Below are positions 9,901-19,076 of a DNA stretch of 64,000 bases, piece by piece. Origin of the DNA: Undaria pinnatifida (Eukaryota > Sar > Phaeophyceae > Laminariales > Alariaceae); the NCBI GenBank assembly GCA_012845835.1, contig JABAKD010000023.1:7019147-7083146 (forward strand). Direction: 5' to 3'. Numbering within the stretch: position 1 is the stretch's first letter; each line of letters begins with the position of its first letter. The notes beneath the pieces are model-generated. The model was not told the DNA's origin. It ran no database searches and saw nothing but the letters and a program-made list of their open reading frames with translations. The position numbers and the translations under genes were made by a program.

Positions 9901-10307
9901 CGACGCCGAGGGCTGCACGTGCGAACTCATTGATGTCACGGACATGCGGATCAACCACTACTTGGGCAGCACGGAGGACTACCTTGCAAAAACAAGGCGC
10001 TTTTGGGAGGTATGGATACGGATCCCCGCTACGATTCAGGTAGAACCTTTTGACCTTTTCTTTTTGTTTAATGACAGGACTCCCTGACTCAAAATCCTCG
10101 AATAAAATAATTCGTTTTTCGCTATGTAACATGTTAGTACATGACGTCCCCGGTGGTCCAATAGTAACCCGTGTGAGTGTGAATGAGTTCGGGATCGTAA
10201 GTTCGAACATCACAATAGCAGACTCTTTTCTTTTCAAGTCGACAGGCCGGAAGATGCGAGAGCGTTTTGAGGTGGCGAGGTTCGACGCAAAAAAGCGACG
10301 AGAATAG
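4000..10307 (+). CDS. GT92-family (DUF23) glycosyltransferase, 3' exons
   Basis: Gene model: exons 4000-4183, 7787-7903, 9833-10009 and 10239-10307, giving 181 C-terminal residues and a TAG stop. Exon 1 encodes a Q/H-rich lead then WVVFHDVDEYIFPV, the DxD-type DVDE motif that binds the nucleotide sugar through a metal in GT92 enzymes. Exon 2 encodes YGTSGYQQQPRGLLLELF, and exon 3 encodes MRINHYLGSTEDYLAKTRRF, matching the family's conserved C-terminal RINHY..S.E.Y..K block. Exon 4 is a basic tail ending KKRRE. All internal junctions are phase 0, with CAG|G acceptors at exons 1-3, CAAG| at exon 4, and GTGACC, GTACTT and GTATGG donors, so the reading frame is preserved throughout. GT92 proteins are usually Golgi type II glycosyltransferases (plant GALS galactan synthases, nematode GALT-1), but the sugar here is unknown. 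The N-terminal exons (signal anchor, YDN motif) were not found and may lie upstream of the window. The introns (3.6 kb, 1.9 kb, 0.2 kb) are filled with SINE and MITE copies. Confidence 0.7.
4320..4413 (+). pseudogene. decayed second copy of GT92 catalytic exon
   Basis: It encodes DVDEYVFPVDTDNTTAEAFV and then KHPPNSCVQ, paralleling DVDEYIFPVQTNSTMSEALM and RHPETCCVQ of the exon at 4000-4183, with a 228-bp offset. The DVDE motif survives. The WVVFH lead is lost, and the CAG|GTGACC donor has become CAA|GCGGGA, so it cannot splice as the parent does. It is best read as a relic of tandem exon duplication. Confidence 0.6.
4414..4947. other. GT92 intron, unassigned
   Basis: AT-rich with no recognised element until about 4890, where the imperfect hairpin CCAGTCGAACATTTTTTCGACTGG (4902-4925; shown only to locate it) begins the TCGAAAAA-rich composite. 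Confidence 0.3.
4948..5252 (-). mobile_element. tRNA-derived SINE, copy 2
   Basis: The reverse-strand head GGTCGCCCCGGTGGCGTATC at 5252 leads into the same body as copy 1. The poly(A) tail appears as poly(T) at 4948-4960. The A-box-like TGGCGTATCAGG and B-box-like AGTTCGAGCCC are both intact on -. Confidence 0.85.
5253..5756. other. GC-rich intronic stretch, unassigned
   Basis: Open frames exist on both strands with no recognisable product. Short GCAGTACTGCTGTA and TACTGCTGTG strings resemble the motif-rich domain near 48-52 kb. Confidence 0.25.
5966..6565. other. GT92 intron, mostly unassigned
   Basis: Nothing recognisable to about 6480. From 6495 to 6560 there is a reversed fragment of MITE family A (TTCTGAATGACGG, AAATCGTCTG). 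A C-rich run sits at 6300-6345. Confidence 0.3.
6566..6825 (+). mobile_element. MITE family A copy
   Basis: The left end is diverged (GGCGTCTTTTACGAAAGAGC). The right end is good (CTATCGCAGCACGCGTC). The interior follows consensus: TTTCCTCAACTTGGGAG, CTGATTTGGAG, GTGGCCTAGG, GACGATTTTGGGTTAAGGAG. Confidence 0.8.
6944..7225 (+). mobile_element. MITE family A copy, variant subfamily
   Basis: Left end GCATGCTACGCTAGAGG and right end GTATCGTAGCACGCGTC. The left interior (CTTCCTGAGGGTGGTGATTTG) differs from consensus and is shared with 24660-24805, defining a subfamily. Confidence 0.7.
7226..7786. other. GT92 intron with a fragment of long-form family A
   Basis: 7300-7390 (CAACTGGAAACCCGTC, AAAATTACTTGGGTATAGTACAG) is the reverse complement of a segment found in the long family A copy at 15921. 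The rest is unassigned. Confidence 0.35.
7904..9832. other. GT92 intron, mostly unassigned
   Basis: A perfect GC-rich hairpin (CCCCCCGCTCGAGGGGGG) lies near 8222-8240. A lone MITE-like end (TTACCGTAGCGTGTGTC) sits near 8845-8861. No further exon with good splice context was found. Confidence 0.3.
10022..10110 (-). mobile_element. MITE family A fragment inside GT92 last intron
   Basis: CGCTACGATTCAGGTAGAAC followed by TTTAATGACAGGACTCC and TGACTCAAAATC matches the reverse-orientation end of family A, diverged. It makes up part of the 229-bp intron between the last two GT92 exons. Confidence 0.4.
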
Positions 10308-11274
10308 AAAGCTGGAAAGTGGAAATGCTGAATCCCTATGAGCTAGATATAGATGAAGGCTACAGCACCGAAGACACCTGCGGCGTTTTATACCTTGGCC
10401 GCTGGCTTTTTCGTCGGGGTGCGCGGTGTCATTTTTCTCCAGAAGTCAATGACTTGGTCAGGTGCAACCCCTTGGGTATTGTAGCATGCGTCACGCACGT
10501 CGCCGTTGCTTGCCTCCACAGCCCCATAAAGCTGTATTCGCCCCCCCCCCCCCACCCCTTGCTGTTCCAAGTCTCAATACGAGCTGTGTTCGACAGCCTC
10601 CTCCGCCAACGTGTTGCAAGCCTCAATTCCGGTAGATGGTAGATGAACTTTTCACCCGTAGCCCAACGAACGAATGCCTCCACAGATGGCGTCTCGGACT
10701 AAGCCCATGGCAAATGCCGTCGACGGCGAGATACAACACAAGGAAAACTAATTTGTGTGGCGAACATCAAACGGCGGATACAACTCACACCTAGCCCCCC
10801 CCCCCCCCCCCCCCCCCCCCAGCGCGCCCCCCCCTACGAGGGTGTGTCGAGGCGACAATCCTATAGCCGGGAGAATCAGTCGATAGTGTCATAGTATGAT
10901 ATTGTAAAGGCGGGGGGTACCCCAGTGACGTAGCCCTTGCTTAAAAAAGGGGCACCTCGCCTTCCGTAGCCTCTGTCTGAAACCCGATTTCTGAATCCCA
11001 TGGAGGCCTGGGTATAAAGCAGATTATCTACGGCAAAACTGTGATGGGAGTTCGGACAATTTTCGATCTGAGGGAGCCCCGTCGTTGACATTAGGTTTTT
11101 GTCAACACGTGCGAAATGTATCAGGACACGCAGGTAAAACACGGAGCGTCGGCGACAGGACAGAGCGCATGAAAATATTAACCACGTGTGGCGAACGGTA
11201 AAGGCGAAAAATTGATATGTCCCCCCCCCCCCCCCCTCCGTCCCCCCTTCACGCCGTCGCCGCTTCACGTGGCC
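10308..11274. other. unassigned, with homopolymer C tracts
   Basis: Poly-C runs occur at about 10541-10555, 10795-10820 and 11220-11236. A 207-codon open frame on - (10876-11499) overlaps the tandem array and is probably fortuitous. Confidence 0.3.
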
Positions 11275-11448
11275 ATGTCGAGCCAGAAATCCTACAGCAG
11301 AGATCAAGTGGAAGAGAACCTGAAGAGGAGAGACATCAACGTGCAAGCGTCGGACACCATCACCAACTGGGCCTGCGCTACACGCGAGATCCTGTACCGC
11401 GTCGTTAACGGGATTGATTTGGAGAAGGGTTCGGAAGAAACATACTGA
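11275..11448 (+). CDS. 57-residue ORF, first unit of a tandem coding-like array
   Basis: ATG at 11275 gives a protein starting MSSQKSYSRDQVEENLKRRD with a hydrophilic, probably helical N-terminus, then TITNWACATREILYRVVNGI. A TGA follows LEKGSEETY. I do not recognise the family. The ACATRE-containing second half is the part repeated downstream at 11569, 11776 and 11965, so this may be the best preserved exon of a decayed gene. No clear splice sites were assigned. Confidence 0.35.
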   Translation: MSSQKSYSRDQVEENLKRRDINVQASDTITNWACATREILYRVVNGIDLEKGSEETY

Positions 11449-12440
11449 GCGAAAGCACGTGGCGTGTGAGACCGGTCCGTTTGTTGCACCAGATCGCACA
11501 GATCAGGTATATCTTCATGCGATTTTCTAGATCATACCAACGTCGAGGAGTTCAACGCCATAGCCTGGGCTTGCGCTACACGAGAATTTATCCAAGTACA
11601 GAGTCGTTAACGAGATTCTTTTCGGAGCGAGGCTCGGAAAACGACCCAGCGGGAGAACGTGGGCATGAGATGCCGTTACACAGATCGGACAGATCAGACA
11701 GATAGTGTAAATATCCGTCTGGTTACCTAAATCATATCAACGTTGAGTACTCGGATACACGCTCTCACCACCCCCGCCTGCGCTACACGCGAATTTCTCT
11801 ACAGAGGTGTCAACGGGATCGATTTGGAGGAGGGTTCGGAAAATAACCCAGCGGAGGAAACGGGGCGTGCGATACCGTTCCACAGATTGAACAGATCATA
11901 TAGATCACCATCTGATTATCTAGATCACGCCAACCTTGAGGATTCGGACACCATCATCAACAGAGCCTGCGTCACCCGCGAAATTAGCTATACAAAGTCG
12001 TTAACGAGATGGACATGGAGCAGGGTTTGGAAGACGCCTCAATGGTAGAACGGGGCGTGTGATCGTTGCGCAGGTGGGACAGACCAGCAATAACGTCCTT
12101 CTGTGATATAGATCTTCGCGAAAACTGTGTTCGCGTTCATCAACAGGCTTGACTTGGAGTTGGGCTTGGAAATTGTTACGATGGAAGGATGGGACGTGTG
12201 AGACCGTTTGCTGCACAGACTGGACAGACCCAATAGACCATTTTCAATTTTTCTAACGTGATTTATACGTCTTTCAGGGAAAGATGTGTCCGAGATTTAT
12301 ATTACCTGCATGATCGGGAGTAGCGAGGTAGGATACCGATATAGCAATTCCGGGCTGGTTGTGGAGAACTGCTTACCCGGAAGAACGCGGCGTTTGAGAC
12401 CGTCGCGGCTCTCATCGAACAGATGGAATAGACCCTCGTC
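11330..12440 (+). repeat. tandem array of about 200-bp coding-like units
   Basis: The anchor GCCTGCGCTACACGCGA recurs at 11371, 11569, 11776 and 11965 (offsets 198, 207 and 189). Each unit then has GTCGTTAACGGGATTGATTT-like sequence and a distal ACAGATCGGACAGATCA-like segment. Two shorter, decayed units follow (near 12120-12225 and 12290-12440). Units three and four lie in one open frame (11743-12048, starting near MSTRIHALTTPACATREFLY) with the RACVTRE motif of unit four in frame with ACATRE of unit three, which implies the original unit was coding. Unit two has an in-frame stop. Either a tandemly duplicated exon or a repeat protein gene in decay fits. Confidence 0.65.
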
Positions 12441-12823
12441 CCCGATGATCTGTATACTTCGGGTACGAGTTACCCTTGTATCATCTTCGGATCGCCACCT
12501 TTCGGGGCAGATATATATTGCCCTCATATATTTGGCTGGGTGCACGAGCTAGATCAGCCGGGTGAGATATCAATGGCACATGGCTCCTCCTTAATGCCTG
12601 GTGACTCGTACCGGCCAGGATTAGATGTAGGGGGTATACAGTTGATGGCAATGTGCTCGACGAGGGGACCATGGGGCACTCCATACACTGTTGATCTAAA
12701 CGAGCGAACGGTGTCGTACGCAGCTTGAAAATATGAGTATCGACCCTGCAAGTCGTCGAACTCACAGCTGTCGTTGTTATAGTAACTTTGTCTTAGTACA
12801 TTTTTTGACTTTTTTTGTTGCAG
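12441..12823. other. unassigned
   Basis: No gene. 12718-12775 (ATGAGTATCGACCCTGCAAG, GTCGAACTCACAGCTG) resembles 23364-23420, marking a short dispersed repeat. 12795-12823 is a pyrimidine-rich tract leading into an exon-like acceptor. Confidence 0.3.
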
Positions 12824-12912
12824 AGATGACGCATGTAGTACTAAAGCCGAAGCCGTCTGCTCGGCACAAAGAAGGACGTGCTGGAACTCCGGTGTTGGAT
12901 TTGCGTTACCTG
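12824..12912 (+). CDS. orphan exon candidate, product unknown
   Basis: The tract TTTTTTTGTTGCAG| precedes it and |GTATGTGC follows, both good splice signals. The 89-nt interval reads, from its third base, as MTHVVLKPKPSARHKEGRAG plus TPVLDLRYL, ending in phase 0. It could join the candidate at 13014. No family recognised. Confidence 0.35.
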
Positions 12913-13013
12913 GTATGTGCTACCATAATAAGTTACTAGCTGGCGTGTCCGTCGGCTCCCACTATAACGATGGCGCGAGCTGTCCCTGCCGACGGACCCC
13001 GTTACTATTCCAG

Positions 13014-13045
13014 CAGCGCAAGCTGCCGTCGTTTACGGATGCGTG
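13014..13045 (+). CDS. orphan mini-exon candidate
   Basis: It lies between CTATTCCAG| and |GTGAGT, encodes QRKLPSFTDA plus two bases, and is phase-compatible with the exon ending at 12912. At 32 nt the evidence is weak. Confidence 0.22.
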
Positions 13046-13448
13046 GTGAGTATCTCCACCCGGCCTGACCCCTGACGGCCAGGTGCGGTGGGGATAGCCA
13101 CCCGGAACGGCACCATTCCGGGTAGCGTGGGACTTGTGAGCAAGCTCATCCACTATTAAAACCCCCGGCCATGAGAGAACAGCCTTCCGCCGGGCTTTGG
13201 TCCGGTTGCGATCCACCGTACCCGTTCGGGCGTTGGTCCTCGGCCGCGTACGTATAACGTATCGCATGCGCCCCTGATATTTTGTCCGAGGTATTGTCTT
13301 GAAGTGGGAAGTAAGCAATCGTGGTTTGATGCTACATCCGCCAGGCGGGAGGGAGGGTTGCGCACGGGGTCACCTCTGATGTAGTTGTTGAAGCTGGAAA
13401 GGGGTAAGGAAATCTATGGGGTAATAGTGACATGCTTCTACAACCGTC
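13046..13448. other. unassigned GC-rich sequence
   Basis: Open frames on - only. A GGCCAGGTGCGG / CCGGAACGGCACCATTCCGG hairpin-rich stretch lies at 13060-13125. No recognised gene. Confidence 0.25.
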
Positions 13449-13543
13449 GGGAGGGAGGGAGGGAGGGAGGGAGGGAGGGAGGGAGGGAGGGAGGGAGGGA
13501 GGGAGGGAAGGAGGGAGGGAGGGAAGGAGGGAGGGAGGGAGGG
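13449..13543 (+). repeat. (GGGA)n microsatellite
   Basis: About 95 bp of GGGA units with two GGAA interruptions. The Glu/Gly and Pro/Ser open frames across it are artefacts of the repeat. Confidence 0.95.
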
Positions 13544-13776
13544 ATCACGTTTTTGCCGGCGGTATTTCTAGGCGCAAAAGGTGTTTTGGCCCTCATACCG
13601 TGCGGAGTTAGTTGGTTTACAAGGCGAGGGTGTCTTAGGGCATAGTGCACAGTACCCGTGTTAATAATATCAAAACAAGTGCGGTAAGAAGGGCAGACTG
13701 ATATTTTCACGAGCGCTAAAAAATAACGTGGAAGCCATAGATAGCGTGTTGAATTTTAGTGCAGAACGTTCCCTCT

Positions 13777-13922
13777 GACGCGTGCTACCGATATAGGCAA
13801 TTTCATTTTAAGGCAAAGCTATTTTCATAATGACGGGGTTCCTCAACCCTTTTAGAGCTCTCCCCATACTAAATTCAAGTAATTTTTCCCCGAAAGGGTT
13901 TCCACTTGTGAAGGGGCGTCGA
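13777..13922 (+). mobile_element. MITE family A, truncated long form
   Basis: GACGCGTGCTACCGATATAG, then AATGACGGGGTTCCTCAACC and the long-form segment TACTAAATTCAAGTAATTTTTCCCC. The right end is missing. Confidence 0.55.
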
Positions 13923-15920
13923 TCACTTTAGTGCCAGCACTCCACAGGGGTTAACGCTGCAGTGTACAGAAACATATATCTGACTCTAGTTTCAAGTGAA
14001 TCTGTCTCCAAGTTGGGACTGCAGTCACACTGAAGGGGTTAAAACGAATTCGTAGGAAAGCCGTATGTTCTTGTTCCCTGTAAAATACGATCTCTTTATT
14101 ATGAGAGTCATCCCGCGCCAGGGGTATACAGCCGATTCTAGGATTTTTCTGAGCTCCCAGCGTGGGGAGCTCAATCAATATCTCTCACTTCAACCAGGCT
14201 TCGACGAGACGCATTCGTTCCGCGCAATATTCCGACCTCAACGCGTCTGTGCCCGCTGCTAGTCGTACGCGGCAGATGTGTACTCGGGAATTTCTCAGGC
14301 TATAACCGGCACTTCGTCAATTTTTTGAGCTCCACCGGTCATATCGTCATAATAAGGTCAGAAACACCATGTTATGGCACAAAAGAGTGCAACCCAGACC
14401 GCACTATAGAGGGATCACTCTGTATCTAGGCTACGTATAACACGTGGGTTTGCTCACTCATCGCGCGTTTCGCTTTCAGTCCACGCGAAATAGGTCTTTG
14501 GTGTGAGGTAGTGTAAAGAAGTCCTCTAGCCAGGAACCCCCCCCACAAAAAAAAAAAAAAATGCATCGCTCAAATGAGAAGGCTGGTCCGGGTCAGCGGT
14601 TATGTAGCAGGTAGGTGTCCTGAAACTGTATGTTCGCGGAAAATATAAACGACACTAAGCAAGAAGTTGGAAAAAAAAGGAGAAACTTGAGGTTGTCCGG
14701 ACGAAAAAAAAAAGTCTTGTTATTCCCAGAAGTTTTCACACGAACCCCCCCCCCCGGGGAACAGGCGTCAGAGGGGGTGGGAATCAAAGGCGGGGGTGGA
14801 GTAGAGTAACCAGCTGGCATAATTAAAGTACGGGTTTTACACCTCCGGTCTGGCTTTGGGCAGAGGCTGCAATCACAGCATGCAGGACCACAATCAAATA
14901 GCAATTCAGGTATTTCCGCGGGTGTGTTTATGTCATTCATGGAAACACCACATGGTTCGAGAGGAGAGTGGGGTTGCTGGTAGCACGGGTTTTGGTAGCG
15001 CGTGGGAACACCGGTATACCTAGGGCGACGGGGGGGGTGTTTCTCGGGTCTGTTTAAAGAAAATATGTTGGGACTACGAAAGAGTGGAATAGATTTTTGC
15101 ACAAAACATAGCCGAACCATTTGCTGCACATCATACCGCATCTGGCACGCCAGCCGGGGTGCAGAATAGGGTATTTGCGGTAGCTTTATATTATATCATC
15201 TTCGGGGTGTTGCATATCAAGATGGCATGCTTAGCGCGTGTACCTGGTGAGTGTTTTACACCTCGCCCGTAAGGTGTCAGGTAGCTGCAAGCGTATCGTG
15301 TTCCATGACCGTCGTCTAATAAACAAAAGTCGTTCAGGAATCGCGGGGGGGGTGGTACGATCGTGTCGCGCATGTCAATAGCCTTGAAGACCGTAGTCTA
15401 ACCGCTCATGAGTTGGGGAAGGGGGAAGGGTGGGCGTACTCATTCGTTGCTTGCCTTTAGTCATGTGACATTTGACCAGGCATCCCTTTCGAGACCGAGC
15501 ACTGTTCCTATCCTAGTGGAGACACCTCCAACATTTGGGCGCTCATAACGCTTCTTCTATGTACTACATAGAAACTGTTTGCTTATCCTACCCCCGTGCT
15601 GTTTCGCCGTCTGCGGCCACCATCTATCTCCCCTAGGATAGCGGTCGTTTTCCCCACACTACTCTCCAGCCTACTGAATTCTTCCGTGTCACATACGTCT
15701 AACTTCCTGATCACGTCACTCTAAGAACACACCCCGATCCTCCTTGTACTGTATACACCACCTTAGGGCACCCGTCCTGGGAAATATTTTGTGGTAGCCC
15801 GGGATCTTGAACCCAAGACCGTCGAGATGACATTCTCGAGCTTTGCTTGTTTTTTCTTATGCCTAGGCCATGTTTTTTTTTTTATCGGGTTGCACTTTTC
15901 ACTTTTTGTTACTGAAAAAA
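13923..15920. other. unassigned
   Basis: A hairpin (GAGCTCCCAGCGTGGGGAGCTC, about 14151-14172, shown only to locate it) followed by CAATCAATATCTCTC belongs to a dispersed hairpin family also seen at 25655 and 28133. The 182-codon frame on - (14593-15141) is proline- and cysteine-rich with no recognisable domain. Nothing else found. Confidence 0.3.
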
Positions 15921-16175
15921 CACGGTTCCTACGATAGAGGCGTGCACACCACTTCTTTTCTGGAGGTTCCTCAATTTGGGAGCTCAACCCCTTTATTAGA
16001 GCCCCCGAACCCCTCCCTGTACTAAATGCAAGTAATTCTGTCCCAAAAAACGGGTTTCCAGTTGTAAAGGCGTTAAAAACTCCCCCAGAAACTTATTTTG
16101 GAGAAAAAAAGTTCTTAACCCCGGGTGAAACGTCCCATGTCCTAGGTACACGACGATAATCACACAAAAAAGACA
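15921..16175 (+). mobile_element. MITE family A, long form, 3' truncated
   Basis: CCTACGATAGAGGCGTGCAC, GAGGTTCCTCAATTTGGGAG, then an extra segment (TGTACTAAATGCAAGTAATT, GGGTTTCCAGTTGTAAAGG) absent from the short form, then TAGGTACACGACGATAATCA. It runs straight into the next copy. Confidence 0.7.
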
Positions 16176-16453
16176 CATTCTACGGTAGAGGCGCATGCCC
16201 CCCCCCCCTTTTTTTTTTGAAGCTCCTTTGAGCAGCGTCTCTACACCTCACCTAAAAACGGATTATACGAAACAGCAAATTTGATAAAAGGAACCCGGCG
16301 TTCTAGGCATACCAACAAACAACAATTGTGCTCAACAACAATGTCAGTCCGACGTTGTTTTGTTGATTGCGTCTCGTCATCCACGAAAACAAAAAAAAAA
16401 ATGCCCCAAACGAGATACCTCTACCAGGTATATCGTAGCAAACGCCAAAAAAT
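16176..16453 (+). mobile_element. MITE family A, highly diverged copy
   Basis: It starts TTCTACGGTAGAGGCGCATG and ends near CCAGGTATATCGTAGCAAAC. The interior is poorly conserved. Confidence 0.45.
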
Positions 16454-16609
16454 ATTTTTATTTATTTCAAGATTTCCGATGATTTTGGGTTAAAACTTCT
16501 AGTCTATAGACTATAGAGACTAGACTATACCCCGAGTAGTGAAAAAATCCTCCATCTGGCCTTCTAGAGGTTGCCCGACGGGAAGAAGAATCTTCGCAAA
16601 AATCTTCTA

Positions 16610-16712
16610 AAATATCTTGATCGACACACGATTTTGGGTTGAGGAGACCCGTCATTCGGAAGGAAGGCATTTCGGACGAAAAGTGCTGCCTCTAGATCGT
16701 AGCACTCGATAA
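16610..16712 (+). mobile_element. MITE family A, right-end fragment
   Basis: ACGATTTTGGGTTGAGGAG, CCGTCATTCGG, CGAAAAGTGCTGCCTC, GATCGTAGCACTCG. Confidence 0.6.
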
Positions 16713-16816
16713 AATCGCGGTGAAGCAACGACACCGTATCTCTTCCTCATGGCAGGAGGTTTCCTGCTCCCCCGAGGAGCTCTACGTACCTCACCAAAAA
16801 AAGTCGCAAAATGGAA

Positions 16817-16986
16817 TCATGCTACGACAGGCGTAAGTCGCACTTTTTGGCTGCCTTTTTTTCGTGAATTAAGGGGCGCTCCTTAAATAATCAATCTTTC
16901 TTGGGGAGAAGTCTTGAGACCCGAAATTATTCGAAGAAACCTCAGAAAAATGGGGGTGTAGCGCCTCTATCGCAGCACGCGCGTCG
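16817..16986 (-). mobile_element. MITE family A, internally deleted copy
   Basis: Both termini are present (ATGCTACGACAGGCG... and ...CCTCTATCGCAGCACGCG) but only about 170 bp apart. Interior landmarks AAGGGGCGCTCCTTAA and AACCTCAGAAAAAT place it in reverse orientation. Confidence 0.6.
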
Positions 16987-16994
16987 TTTGTCCC

Positions 16995-17262
16995 TTCTTC
17001 TTCATTTTGTTTTCTTCAATTTTATTTCAAGAACACGTTTCATGGCTGCTCCACACGAGGGAATATGAGACAAAATGAAAAAAAAAAGTCTCCAGAGATG
17101 TATTCTTGTCTGAGCAAAGGAATATCGGACGATGGCGTCGGGGTTGCAAGGGGCCCACCGTGTTTTCAGGAAGACACGGCCGGGAGCATCAAGGGTGTCA
17201 AAACCACCGTTTTCGTTCAAAACAAAACGTTCGGGGGCGGGGACTACCGTACGTGGAACGAC
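16995..17262 (+). mobile_element. MITE family B, degenerate copy
   Basis: Interior blocks TTTCATGGCTGCTCCACACG, GGACGATGGCGTCGGGG, GCAAGGGGC and ACGGCCGGGAGC appear in family B order. The right terminus GACTACCGTACGTGGAACGA is recognisable, and the left terminus is decayed. Confidence 0.6.
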
Positions 17263-17343
17263 TCCTTGTTAGTCGATGAACAATCCTATAGCCGAGGCAT
17301 ACGTCGAAAAAAAATCGACAAACGAGAATGAAATTCCGACTGC

Positions 17344-17599
17344 GAGTCGTTCTGCGGTAGCCCCGCCCAATTTTTCTTTAACGAAATCGCCGGTTTTGAA
17401 ACCAGCTCCCAGTCCTATCTCCTGAACTGCGGTGCCCCTTTTCCCCCCGACGTCATCGTTCGACTGTCCTTGTAGCAAACATGAAAATTTGTTCGGACGT
17501 TGTTTTCTATATCATAGCATACTTCCTCGTGTCGAGCAGCCATGAAGCGTCCGCTGAAAAATGTCGCTGGTTTTTTGGGGGGCTATCGTAGAATTACTC
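17344..17599 (-). mobile_element. MITE family B copy
   Basis: Ends GAGTCGTTCTGCGGTAGCCC and GGGGCTATCGTAGAATTACT. Interior, reversed: TTTAACGAAATCGCCGGTTT, CCAGCTCCCAG, GACGTCATCGTTCGA. Flanking CTGC/CTAC is a 3-of-4 target duplication. Confidence 0.85.
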
Positions 17600-17671
17600 C
17601 TACGTGGGATTATCGCCTTCACAACTGGAAACCCACGTTGGGGCACCAAAATACACTTGGAAACAGTATAG

Positions 17672-17948
17672 GACGCGTTCTACGACAAAGGTGCTCAGCG
17701 TTTTATCCGCTGGCGTTCCTCACCTTATGAGCATCTTTATATAAGACCTACCTGCCAAAAACTGATTTCGAGAAAAACAAAAAACTGCTTGAAACAATAA
17801 AAAATTCCATGGCCGCTCTAAGGTATAGAACGAGAATCGCGCAACAAAATAACCTGTACTTCCACGACAACTATATGGGTGAAGGAGCCCGCTGTCATTT
17901 CACAACGTTTCAGACAACAAGTTAAACCTCTATATCGTAGCACCCGTG
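17672..17948 (+). mobile_element. MITE family A copy with ATAG target duplication
   Basis: GACGCGTTCTACGACAAAGG to CTCTATATCGTAGCACCCGT. Exact direct repeats ATAG at 17668-17671 and 17949-17952. Confidence 0.85.
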
Positions 17949-18050
17949 ATAGGGAAGATGTTTGGGGCCGTGAAGGGATTAAGTGAAGACCAAGGCTGCT
18001 TGCTGGTATGGGGCGGACGATACCCCTTTCTTCGTCGGTGGGATTTCACG

Positions 18051-18303
18051 ACTCGCCCGATAGAGGCGCACCACTTTATTTCTATGGTTTCCTCCATTTG
18101 GGAGCTTAAGGCCTCCACCAAAAACTGATTTGGAGAAAGACAAAACTGCAACCGGATGAAAAATCTCATGTGGCTTCTAGGTACAACAACAAGAATGATA
18201 AACAAAAGTGGCCTGTTTCCGACGATCTGGGGTTAAGGAGTGCCGTCATCCAGCAAAACAAAAAATGAGCCAAAAAGTGCTCACTCGATCGTAGCATGCG
18301 TGC
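18051..18303 (+). mobile_element. MITE family A copy
   Basis: GACTCGCCCGATAGAGGCGC (three bases lost in the core), then CATTTGGGAGCTTAAG, CTGATTTGGAGAAAGAC, AACCGGATGAAAAATC, and TCGATCGTAGCATGCGT at the end. Confidence 0.8.
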
Positions 18304-18469
18304 CGCGAGTGACTCTGCACACCTGGGACTATTAAAAATGCAACATTGCTTTTCGCAGAGCAGCCCGTCGGGGTATATATAACCACTCCTTTTGCGGTTC
18401 TCACATCGCGAAAACTTTTTGAACATGAAGGAACCTTAACACCGTAGCGGATCAGGGGGGTCACATGCG

Positions 18470-18668
18470 CGAGTGGCTCCGGGTCACCACGGCCACGAAA
18501 ACTACTAGGAAACCGTGTGGCTCGCACCACCGTAGGCTTGGTGCGAAAGAAGTACGTTATATTGAAAATGCGTATGAGAGACATCCCAAGCGGCCCCGAG
18601 CTACCACTGCGAAGAAAACAATTAGGAGAGCGTGTGGCTTGCACCACCGTAGGCTTGGTGCGAAATAA
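18470..18668 (+). repeat. tandem duplication of about 117 bp
   Basis: GCACCACCGTAGGCTTGGTG occurs at about 18524 and 18641, each preceded by ACGAAAACTACTAGGAAACC-like sequence and followed by GCGAAA.AAGT. The copies are diverged. The unit contains CACCGTAGGC and a CGCGAGTGGCTC string reminiscent of family C. Confidence 0.6.
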
Positions 18669-18717
18669 GTCCGCGTCGAATGTAAAATGCGTGTGAGAGA
18701 ATACATTATCCCACGGA

Positions 18718-18961
18718 GATGCGTGCTACGATGGAGGCGTACCACGTTTTGTTTTCTGAGAGGTTTCCTTAATTTGGGAGCTTGAGAAAATCTCCCCAAA
18801 AAACTGATCTGATAAAAAACCAAAAAAGATACCGGATGGAATGTTCCACGGCCTAAGCACTTGACGAGAATCACGCAGAAAAAAAAACTGACCGATTTTA
18901 ACCTATTTTGGGTAAAGGAGCCCCGCCATTCAGAAAACAGGAACGATTTGAGACAAAATGT
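18718..18961 (+). mobile_element. MITE family A, right end replaced
   Basis: GATGCGTGCTACGATGGAGG at the start and GGAGCCCCGCCATTCAGAAA near the end. The expected right terminus is replaced by a family B end at 18966. Confidence 0.75.
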
Positions 18962-19076
18962 GAGTCGTTCTACGTGAGACCCCCCAACGTATCTTGAACG
19001 AAATTGCCGGTTTCGAAACCGGCTCTCGGCCTTCATATCCTGAAAAACGGTGCCCCTTGCCCCCCCCCTCCAAAAT
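18962..19076 (-). mobile_element. MITE family B, truncated
   Basis: GTGAGTCGTTCTACGTGAGA, then GAACGAAATTGCCGGTTTCG, CGGCTCTCGGCC, CTGAAAAACGGTGCCCCTTG. Only the first half remains. Confidence 0.7.

Noticed and set aside
11330-12440. CRISPR-like or satellite array
   Set aside because: Units are about 200 bp, diverged, coding-like and not separated by uniform spacers. The genome is eukaryotic.
13385-13710. Gly/Arg/Glu- and Pro/Ser-repeat frames
   Set aside because: By-product of the GGGA microsatellite.
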